Notes under the pieces: generated by a model
Told to the model about the DNA's origin: nothing
Databases searched by the model: none
The model's input: the letters and a program-made list of their open reading frames with translations, nothing else
Part shown: piece after piece, positions 1 to 6,114 of the stretch
Numbering within the stretch: position 1 is the stretch's first letter
How the letters are laid out: the number at the start of each line of letters is the position of its first letter
Source of the DNA: Planctomycetia bacterium
GTDB lineage: Bacteria > Planctomycetota > Planctomycetia > Pirellulales > UBA1268
NCBI GenBank assembly: GCA_009923125.1
Contig: RFUD01000026.1
Span: forward strand, 1 to 12,029
Direction: 5' to 3'
DNA length: 12,029 nt
Made by a program: the position numbers and the translations under genes

Positions 1-85
1 CACGACGCCGCCCAGCTTCGTCGCGTCGGAGGCCGTCCCGACGACGCTTGTGACAAGTCCGCGGAGCCCCTACCGTCCCGGCCTC

Positions 86-895
86 GTGAACCTTTCCCGC
101 ACAGCGCGCGTGACGTGGGCCGGTGCCGCGACCATCGTCGCGGCGCTCGGGCCGGGCTGCCGACTGATGCCGCGCGGCCCGGTCTCCCAGGATCTCGCCG
201 TCGCGCGACGGCTCTCCAACGAAGGCCTGTCGGCGGCCGATCGCGACGACCTGTCGCAGGCGGAGCAGCTGCTGGCCCGCGCCGTGAAGAGCTGCCCCTC
301 CGACATCGACGCCCGCCGCCACTACGCCGACGTGCTCTGGCGGCGGGGCGAGCGGATGGCGGCCGTCACGCAGATCTCCGAGGCGCTACGGCTCTCGCCG
401 GGCGACGTCGCGCTGTGTCTCGACGGCGGCCGGATGTACATGGAACTCGGCCTGCTCGACGATGCGGATCGCCTGGCGAGCGAGGCGGTCGCGGCGGCCC
501 CGTCGTCGGCGGCCGCATGGCATCTGCGGGGCGAGGTGGGGCTCGCCCGCGGCCGCGCGGAGGAGGCGCTGGCCGATTTCCACCGCGCCCTCGCCATCGC
601 GCCGGACAACCGCGAGATCCTGCTCGACACGGCGCAGGTCTGCCTGCGGCTCGACCGCCCGCAGCGCTGCCTGGCCACCCTGGCGATCCTCGGCGAGACG
701 TACGGCCCGCAGCAGGCGCCCGCGGACGTGCTCGCCCTGGAGGGCAGGGCCCAGGAAGCGCTCGGCCGACCGCTCGACGCCCTCGCGAGCTACCGGCAGG
801 CGATCGCCCGGGGCGGCGCCACCCCGGAGCTGGAGGCCCGCGTGGCCGCGCTGGCCGCGCCGCCGTCCGACGCGGCCGGCGTCATTCGCCGGTAG
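86..895 (+). CDS. TPR-repeat lipoprotein
   Basis: This is a predicted envelope lipoprotein of about 269 residues made almost entirely of tetratricopeptide repeats, so its likely role is protein-protein scaffolding. With the GTG at 86 it begins with a short basic segment, a hydrophobic stretch (WAGAATIVAAL) and a lipobox-like LGPGC, which suggests lipid attachment at that cysteine. At least five TPR-like helix pairs follow, with typical spacing, for example around ARRHYADVLWRRGE, AAWHLRGEVGLARGR and EILLDTAQVCLRLDR. A GTG at 50 is in frame and the frame stays open to the window edge, so a longer N-terminus is possible. I prefer 86 because it places the signal segment at the N-terminus; neither start has a convincing Shine-Dalgarno sequence. 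Its 3' end overlaps the convergent permease gene by 14 bases. The TPR call is secure; partner and function are unknown. Confidence 0.8.
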   Translation: MNLSRTARVTWAGAATIVAALGPGCRLMPRGPVSQDLAVARRLSNEGLSAADRDDLSQAEQLLARAVKSCPSDIDARRHYADVLWRRGERMAAVTQISEALRLSPGDVALCLDGGRMYMELGLLDDADRLASEAVAAAPSSAAAWHLRGEVGLARGRAEEALADFHRALAIAPDNREILLDTAQVCLRLDRPQRCLATLAILGETYGPQQAPADVLALEGRAQEALGRPLDALASYRQAIARGGATPELEARVAALAAPPSDAAGVIRR

Positions 896-2552
896 TCGTC
901 CGTCCCGTGAGCAGGTCGAAGGCGCCGATGGCCGGCACGAGCAGGGCGAGGGTGGCGAACCCGTAGGCCGCCGCCGTGACCAGCAGCACCTGCAGGGCGT
1001 TGCCCTGCAGGAAGCCGGTGATGGCCACGAACGTCAGTGCGGGCAGCAGCGCCGACGCCCAGGCGATCGCAGGGGAGGGATTGCGGGCGGACAGCGCGGC
1101 GTACAGGCCGACCGCGCCCCCCACGATCGCCGCCAGGAACGGCGCGAGCTGGAGTTCGAAGCTCGATCCGAAGGCGACCATGATCCGCATCACGGTCGCC
1201 ACGCCGATGAACAGGAAGGCGACGGTGCCGAGCGCCACCGCGATGGCGCGGCGCGACGAGGGATACGACAGCCCGACGTGGAATCCCAGTACCGCCGAGA
1301 AGAACAGCAGGACCGCGAGGCCGAGGGCGAGGTAGACGCCGTTCTCGACGGTCACGACGCCGGTCGCGGCGAGGGCCGCACACAGCGCCAGCGGAAGCAG
1401 CACCAGTTCCCTGGCCACGACGAGCACCCCGCCGATCTTCCCCCACACGAACTCCGCCGGCTCGAGGTCGCTGACCAGGATCAGGTCGAGCGAGCCACGG
1501 TCGCGTTCGGTCGTCACGCTCGTGACCGCCAGCGCCGCCACGGCCACGAGGCTGGCCAGGGCCATCGGGACCACGGCCACCGCGATCGCCAGGTGATCCG
1601 GCCGCACGGAACGGGCCTCCTGCACCACGCCCGCGACCGCCGCCGCGAACAGCACCAGCCACGCCAGCCGCACGACCACGATCGCCCGGCCGTAGGCCCG
1701 CGTGCGCACCTCGCGCCACAGGATCGGGTTGGCCCAGACCTGCCGGGCCGCCACCCGCCGCCCCGGGGCGGACGCCGCCCGCGGCCGGCGCGACTCGCCC
1801 GCCACGTTCCAGCGGCGCACGTTGGCCACCGCGACGGCGCTCGTCACCAGGACGATGCCGCCGCACACGGCGAGGAAGGGCGGGAGCAGTCCGCCGCCCG
1901 CCGGGTCGAGCGCGGCGAACGCGGCCCGCGCGGGCGACACCCACGCTCCCGCGGAGGGCCCCGCGCGGACGGCCGCCACTTCGCCGGCCGCCAGCCACGC
2001 CACGAGGGCGAACAGCGTGATCGCCAACGCCTGGAACGTCGTGTCCTTCCAGAAGGCGACGGCGGTCGCGACGCTCGCCGCGGCGAGCGCCGCCGCCACG
2101 GTGACGACGAACAAGCGGGCCAGCTGCGCGGGCAACACGCCCCCGAACAGTCCCGCGATCGCGAACACCGGCACCGCCGCCAGCAGGAGCAGCAGCACCC
2201 GGACGACGCTCGCGGCGAGCTTGCCGAGCACGAGCTCGCCGTCGGAGATGCGGCTCACGAGCAGGAGTTCGAGCGTGCGCCGATCCTTCTCCGCGGTGAC
2301 CGTGACGGCGCCGGTGAGGGCGGCGGCGAGCATCGCCAGGCAGAGCTGCAACGGGCCGAGGATCCGCAGCAGCGTGGCCCCGAACCGCGCCGTGTCGCCG
2401 GCGGTGGACACCGGCTGCGTGCCCGTGACCACCAGCCAGCAGGTGGCGATGATGGCCAGCAGCGTGCCGGCATAGACCGCACGCGCGACGAACAGGCCCC
2501 GGGCGCGGGGTGCGAAGCGGAGTTCACGTTCGAGGACGGCACCGAGCGGCAT
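882..2552 (-). CDS. ABC-2 type transporter permease, internally duplicated
   Basis: This encodes an inner-membrane ABC-2 family permease of 556 residues, presumably moving an unknown substrate with an ATPase encoded elsewhere. Hydrophobic segments run through most of the protein. The chain is two-fold repeated: the ABC-2 signature EKDRRTLELLLVS...GELVLGK (residues 88-111) recurs as ERDRGSLDLILVS...EFVWGK (349-372). The opening ERELRFAPRARG is mirrored by NPILWREVRTRAYGR near residue 275. I chose the ATG at 2552 because AGGTGG lies six bases upstream on the minus strand. The longer frame to 2735 adds 61 proline- and arginine-rich residues across a tandem repeat and looks non-coding. No ATP-binding gene lies on either side: a convergent TPR gene lies downstream and a divergent TPR gene upstream. 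The family call is strong; the substrate is unknown. Confidence 0.88.
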   Translation of the reverse strand: MPLGAVLERELRFAPRARGLFVARAVYAGTLLAIIATCWLVVTGTQPVSTAGDTARFGATLLRILGPLQLCLAMLAAALTGAVTVTAEKDRRTLELLLVSRISDGELVLGKLAASVVRVLLLLLAAVPVFAIAGLFGGVLPAQLARLFVVTVAAALAAASVATAVAFWKDTTFQALAITLFALVAWLAAGEVAAVRAGPSAGAWVSPARAAFAALDPAGGGLLPPFLAVCGGIVLVTSAVAVANVRRWNVAGESRRPRAASAPGRRVAARQVWANPILWREVRTRAYGRAIVVVRLAWLVLFAAAVAGVVQEARSVRPDHLAIAVAVVPMALASLVAVAALAVTSVTTERDRGSLDLILVSDLEPAEFVWGKIGGVLVVARELVLLPLALCAALAATGVVTVENGVYLALGLAVLLFFSAVLGFHVGLSYPSSRRAIAVALGTVAFLFIGVATVMRIMVAFGSSFELQLAPFLAAIVGGAVGLYAALSARNPSPAIAWASALLPALTFVAITGFLQGNALQVLLVTAAAYGFATLALLVPAIGAFDLLTGRTTTGE

Positions 2553-2590
2553 CTGCGACCACCTGGCCGCGACACGGGTCGCGGCGCACT

Positions 2591-2641
2591 GGTTCCGGAG
2601 TCGGGGTTCTGAAGTCAGGGGTTCCGGCGTCGGGGTTCCGG
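2591..2641. repeat. Imperfect 14-base tandem repeat, four units
   Basis: Four units of the form GGGGTTCCGGMGTC follow one another, starting at about 2591 (partial), 2603, 2618 and 2632, with an extra A before the third. Read at a larger scale, 2591-2609 and 2620-2638 match at 18 of 19 bases. The array lies in the divergent gap between the permease and the secreted TPR gene, so it could overlap the control region of either. No function is shown by the sequence itself. Confidence 0.75.
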
Positions 2642-2720
2642 GCGATGGGTTATGGCAAAAACGGGGCCTGCACGATAGAGTACGGCGAGGTGCGGGAGGG
2701 CTGTCCTTCCGCGACGCACG

Positions 2721-2726
2721 AGGAGG
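2721..2726 (+). promoter_or_regulatory. Shine-Dalgarno site that decides the start at 2734
   Basis: A perfect AGGAGG lies one base before an ATG at 2728 and seven bases before a second in-frame ATG at 2734. Only the second has workable spacing, so translation of the secreted TPR protein most likely begins at 2734. Confidence 0.75.
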
Positions 2727-2733
2727 CATGCAC

Positions 2734-4119
2734 ATGGCGACGGGGGACTGTTCGAAGGCCTGTTCGAGGGCCTGGATGGTGGGGGCGATCGTCCTGGTGG
2801 GGGTCGTGGCGGCCCTTCCGGCCCGTCACGTGGAAGCCCAGGTCACAGCCCAGACGCTGATCGGCAAGGCGGTGTCGGATGACGCGCAGAACCAGGAAGT
2901 GACCGGCGCGATCAATCGCTTCCGCGACCGCGACATCGACGGCTGTCGGGCGATCCTCGAACGGGTGAAGAGCAACAATCCCAAGATGCCGCCGCCGGGC
3001 GTGATGATGGCGATGCTGTGGCTGAGCGTGAACCAGCTCGGCCCGGCCCGCGCGGAGCTCGAGGACACCGTCGTGAAGTTCCCGAAAGACCCCGAGCCCT
3101 ACCTGATGCTGGGCGATCTCGCCTTCCAGGAGCGGCGGGTCACCGACGCCGACATGCTGTTCCGGGAGGCGACGCGGCTGTCGGGCGAGTTCGCGGAAAA
3201 CGCGAAGCGGAAGCGCGACTTCGACATCCGCTGCAACGCCGGCAGCGCCGCCGTCGCCGAGGCCCGCAAGCAATGGGAACTGGCGCAGAAACACCTCCAG
3301 GCGTGGATCGACCTCGATCCCGACAACGCCAGCGCGCACCAGCGGATGGGGATCGTGCTGTTCCAGTTGAGCAAGCCGACGGAGTCGCTGGAGCAGTTCC
3401 GCGAGGCGAAGAAGCTCGACCAGAAGGCGGTGCAACCGGAACTGGCGATGGCCCGGCTGTACGACGACGCAAAGAAGCGCGACACGGCCAAGAAGCTCAT
3501 CGAGGCGGCCATCAAGGAGGCCCCGAAGGATTCGGCGGTGCTGCTCGCGGCCGCCCAGTGGTACCTCGGCCAGAACGACCTGGAGCGGGCCAAGGCGATC
3601 GCCGAAGACGCGCTCAAGCTCGACGCCAAGAGCCTCGAGGGCAAGGTCGTCCGCGGTGCGATCGCCCGGGTGGCCCGCGATTACGCCACGGCCGAGAGGT
3701 TCTTCTACGACGCCCACGTGCAGTCTCCGGGAAACTTTCCGGCGTCGAACTCGCTGGCGCTGGTGCTCATCGAGAGCGACGACCGCGAGTCGCGGCAGCG
3801 GTCGCTGGAGATGGCCGAGGCCAACGTGGCGATGCATCGCGAGAACTCGCCCCAGCAGGTGAACGCCCTCACCACGCTGGCCTGGGTGTACTACAAGTTG
3901 GGCCGACGGGAGGACGCCGAGAAGATCCTCGCGCAGATCACGCAGAACAACGCTCTCACGACCGACGGCGCCTACTACGTGGCGAAGCTCCTGTCGGACC
4001 GCGGCGAGAAGGACCGGGCCCGGAAGATCCTCGAGGAGGTGCTGGCCAACGAGCCGATGTTCGCCACGCGTCCCGACGCCACGGACCTGCTGGCCAAATT
4101 GAAGAAGGACGCGCCCTAG
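2734..4119 (+). CDS. Secreted TPR-repeat protein
   Basis: This is an exported tetratricopeptide protein of 461 residues. Residues 1-35 form a signal peptide: a polar and basic start, a hydrophobic core GAIVLVGVVAAL, and a likely cleavage after VEA. The mature part consists of TPR-like helical hairpins. Clear ones begin near AHQRMGIVLFQLSKPTESLE, PELAMARLYDDAKKRDTAKK, VLLAAAQWYLGQNDLERAKA, NALTTLAWVYYKLGRREDAE and YYVAKLLSDRGEKDRARKI. Acidic-basic helices and the 34-residue rhythm are well kept, with no catalytic domain attached, which suggests a scaffold in the periplasm. The gene stands alone: the upstream permease is divergent and the downstream small gene is convergent after a gap of 46 bases. 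The family call is firm; the partner is unknown. Confidence 0.88.
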   Translation: MATGDCSKACSRAWMVGAIVLVGVVAALPARHVEAQVTAQTLIGKAVSDDAQNQEVTGAINRFRDRDIDGCRAILERVKSNNPKMPPPGVMMAMLWLSVNQLGPARAELEDTVVKFPKDPEPYLMLGDLAFQERRVTDADMLFREATRLSGEFAENAKRKRDFDIRCNAGSAAVAEARKQWELAQKHLQAWIDLDPDNASAHQRMGIVLFQLSKPTESLEQFREAKKLDQKAVQPELAMARLYDDAKKRDTAKKLIEAAIKEAPKDSAVLLAAAQWYLGQNDLERAKAIAEDALKLDAKSLEGKVVRGAIARVARDYATAERFFYDAHVQSPGNFPASNSLALVLIESDDRESRQRSLEMAEANVAMHRENSPQQVNALTTLAWVYYKLGRREDAEKILAQITQNNALTTDGAYYVAKLLSDRGEKDRARKILEEVLANEPMFATRPDATDLLAKLKKDAP

Positions 4120-4165
4120 TTCCCCCGCGTCCCGACGGCGACAGTGCCGGGTCCGCCCGTGACGC

Positions 4166-4522
4166 TCACTGCGGCTCGGGCGCGATCGGGATCGTCTCGG
4201 GCGCCTGCTCGCCGATCGGCATCGTCCGGATGGTGATGCCGCGGGAGGGCTGTATCGAGCCGGCCGGCGGCGGTGGCACGGGTACACCCTGCCGCATCCT
4301 GAGCGCGCGATTGCGGGCCCTGATGCGGTCGCTGCGGAGCGGGATGCCGGGGTAGGCCTCGATCGGCACCTCGAGGCTCGGCAGCCCGATGCGGCTGCCG
4401 TCGCCGAAAAACGTGAACATCTCGATCGCCAGTGCCGCGGGAGCGGAACCGACGGCGATGGTCAATGCGAGCAATGCCGCGATCCGCGGACCGGTCATCC
4501 GCGCCGCCAGGAGCCGCCTCAT
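4166..4522 (-). CDS. Small secreted protein of unknown function
   Basis: I do not recognise a named family. The protein has 118 residues and begins with a convincing signal peptide (MRRLLAAR, then a hydrophobic core ALLALTIAVGSAPAALA, cleavage near residue 32). The mature part is short and mostly without predicted globular core: a segment EMFTFFGDGSRIGLPSLEVP, a very basic stretch (SDRIRARNRALRMRQ, residues 64-78), and a tail rich in proline and isoleucine (PVPPPPAG, then IPIAPEPQ). Upstream in-frame GTG codons would extend the protein to 4702, but that extension is arginine-rich and lacks coding character. I therefore chose the ATG at 4522, although its ribosome site is weak; an ATG at 4498 is also possible. 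It is divergent from the membrane protein at 4696. Confidence 0.65.
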   Translation of the reverse strand: MRRLLAARMTGPRIAALLALTIAVGSAPAALAIEMFTFFGDGSRIGLPSLEVPIEAYPGIPLRSDRIRARNRALRMRQGVPVPPPPAGSIQPSRGITIRTMPIGEQAPETIPIAPEPQ

Positions 4523-4650
4523 GAATACGTCCGTTCTGTGGGGGGCTCGCCGGCCACAGCCAGCCCGTCCGACTAGCATCGGCCGGGAGGTGTCCACGAG
4601 CGACGATTTCCCCGCGATCCTTCCTGATCGGTACGATCGGCAGGGTTTGA

Positions 4651-4669
4651 CAGGCCGGTGGCCGGCCTG
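4651..4669. other. Perfect 8-bp palindrome in a divergent gap
   Basis: CAGGCCGG and CCGGCCTG flank a three-base centre in the 173-base region between the divergent genes at 4522 and 4696. A TTGACA overlaps its left edge (4647-4652), but there is no good -10 box 16-18 bases downstream. It could be an operator or an RNA hairpin upstream of the membrane-protein gene. The evidence is only the symmetry and position. Confidence 0.35.
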
Positions 4670-4695
4670 ACGCGTGTCCCCGGGTGCCCTGTGCC

Positions 4696-5640
4696 ATGAC
4701 ACCTCCTTCCACGTCTTCCACGTTCCTGCCGTTGGTGACGGCCGTCGCCGCTGTGATCGCGGGCGTGGGTGCGGTGGCGGCCGCGGTGCGCACCCGCGGC
4801 TCGACGGCGGTGCCGGCAGCCTGGTGGGCCGTGGCGGCCTGCTCGGCCCTGGCCGTGGATGCGTGGGCCCGGTGGAGCGGCGCGGTGACGCAGCCGGCGA
4901 CGGCCGGATGCGTGCGACTGTGCGTGGCGGCCCTGGCCGTCTGCCCGGCGATGTCGCTTCTGGGGGCGAAACGGCCGCAGCACGGCGTCTGGCAGTTGAT
5001 CGTCGCGACCCTGGCCGCCGTGGTGGCGTTGCCGGCGGCGTCGGCCTGGCTCGTGCGGCCGGGCAGCATGCCCGACGCGCACCTGCTCGGCCGGGGCTTC
5101 CTGCTGGTCCTCACGATCGTGGGATGGCTCAACTTCGTGGCCACGGGGCACGGTCTCTCGGCCACGGCCATCGCGGCCGGCCAGTTGGCGGTCGTGCGTC
5201 CGTTTCTGCCCGGCGTGGACACCGCCGGGGCGTTGCCACAGCCCCTGCTCGACGCGGCGGGTGCGGTGCTGATCGCGGCCGGGGCCACGGCCGTGTGGCT
5301 GCGCGGAGCCATGGCCCGCCGGCCGCGGGTGTCAGCCCCGACCGTCGCGGCGACCATCGACAGACCGTTCCTCGTGCTCCGCGACACGCTCGGCGCCGCG
5401 TGGGCCCTGCGGATCGCGGAGCGGTTCGACACGGTGGCCACCGAGCGTGGCTGGCCCTGCCGGCTGCACTTCACGGGGCTCGACGTGGGCGGTGATCCGA
5501 CCGACGCGACGTGGCACCGTGACGCCCTGCGGGCGTTCCGCGCGCTCATGCGACGCTTCGTGGACGATGCCTGGCTGCTGCGGCACGGCTGGCCGGAAAC
5601 GGACGAGCCGGCAATGGCCCCTTCCGCGGAAGGGCTGTAG
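4696..5640 (+). CDS. Unrecognised multi-pass membrane protein
   Basis: This protein of 314 residues has an N-terminal membrane region and a soluble C-terminal part. Hydrophobic segments lie roughly at residues 10-30, 40-58, 70-88, 99-120, 135-160 and 203-223. The last is followed by a basic stretch (RGAMARRPR) that suggests a cytoplasmic C-terminus. The remaining 90 or so residues contain a region around LVLRDTLGAAWALRIAERFD and a tryptophan-rich end (DAWLLRHGWPE). I see no transporter signature, catalytic motif or cofactor site and cannot name a family. I took the ATG at 4696; a GTG four codons upstream at 4684 is also in frame, and neither has a clear ribosome site. It is followed after 83 bases by the DUF3467 gene on the same strand, so the two may be co-transcribed. 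Confidence 0.72.
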   Translation: MTPPSTSSTFLPLVTAVAAVIAGVGAVAAAVRTRGSTAVPAAWWAVAACSALAVDAWARWSGAVTQPATAGCVRLCVAALAVCPAMSLLGAKRPQHGVWQLIVATLAAVVALPAASAWLVRPGSMPDAHLLGRGFLLVLTIVGWLNFVATGHGLSATAIAAGQLAVVRPFLPGVDTAGALPQPLLDAAGAVLIAAGATAVWLRGAMARRPRVSAPTVAATIDRPFLVLRDTLGAAWALRIAERFDTVATERGWPCRLHFTGLDVGGDPTDATWHRDALRAFRALMRRFVDDAWLLRHGWPETDEPAMAPSAEGL

Positions 5641-5723
5641 AATCGCCGCACCCGACGGCCCGCCGGTGTTCTTCCGGTGGATCTCTCGTCGGCAGCCGTT
5701 TCCCGTCCTTCGAGGAGTTCCCC

Positions 5724-6050
5724 ATGGCCGATGAATCCAACCCCCAGCGCGCGCCCGAGCCGATGCAGGTGCCGGTCGATGAGTCGCACATCGTCGCGCA
5801 TTACGCCAACTTCTGCCGCGTCACGGGCACGCCCGAGGAACTGATCGTCGACTTCGGCCTCAACAAGCAGGTGGCGGGCAACTCGCCCGAGACGATCCAG
5901 CTCACGCAGCGGATCATCGTGAACTTCTTCACCGCCAAGCGGCTCGCCTACGCGCTCGGCATGGCCGTGCAGCGGCACGAGCAGGCCTTCGGCATGCTCG
6001 AGACCGACGTGCAGAAGCGGGTCGTCCAGCCGCCGGCCGGCAGGGCATGA
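5724..6050 (+). CDS. DUF3467 family protein
   Basis: This is a small cytoplasmic protein of 108 residues matching the DUF3467 pattern. It has an N-terminal segment HYANFCRVTGTPEELIVDFG, a variable middle, then TQRIIVNFFTAKRLAYALGMAVQRHEQAFG. In this family these elements read as a YxNF...T.EE..LDFG strand pair followed by a helix that carries the AK+L..AL core. The molecular function of the family is not established. The ATG at 5724 is preceded by GAGGAG (5712-5717) at good spacing. The gene sits just upstream of the GAF–HlyD operon but is separated from it by a strong hairpin, so it may be a neighbour or a partly attenuated first gene. The family assignment is from motif recall, with good confidence. 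Confidence 0.85.
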   Translation: MADESNPQRAPEPMQVPVDESHIVAHYANFCRVTGTPEELIVDFGLNKQVAGNSPETIQLTQRIIVNFFTAKRLAYALGMAVQRHEQAFGMLETDVQKRVVQPPAGRA

Positions 6051-6056
6051 GTCGGG

Positions 6057-6092
6057 GACCGGGCTGCGGGCCACCCGGCCCGCAGCCCGGTC
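6057..6092 (+). terminator. Strong hairpin after the DUF3467 gene
   Basis: A perfect 16-bp inverted repeat (GACCGGGCTGCGGGCC and its complement) encloses the four-base loop ACCC. It begins seven bases after the DUF3467 stop codon and ends 22 bases before the next ATG. There is no T-tract after it, so it may act as a T-less terminator, an mRNA 3'-end stabiliser or an attenuator ahead of the GAF–HlyD gene. Confidence 0.65.
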
Positions 6093-6114
6093 AACCACCC
6101 TCGGAACTCCACGC

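Noticed and set aside
1..49. Possible coding at the left edge on either strand
   Set aside because: The minus strand reads a plausible short stretch (GLVTSVVGTASDATKLGGVV, from about 60 down to 1) but lacks an ATG and is too short to judge; the plus frame of the TPR gene is also open here.
462..2612. A 716-residue plus-strand frame
   Set aside because: It is antisense to the ABC-2 permease, with extreme arginine, histidine and aspartate content; the opposite strand has clear membrane segments.
2650..2679. Promoter-like TTATGG and GATAGA with 18-base spacing before the secreted TPR gene
   Set aside because: Both boxes match the consensus poorly, so I do not call a promoter.
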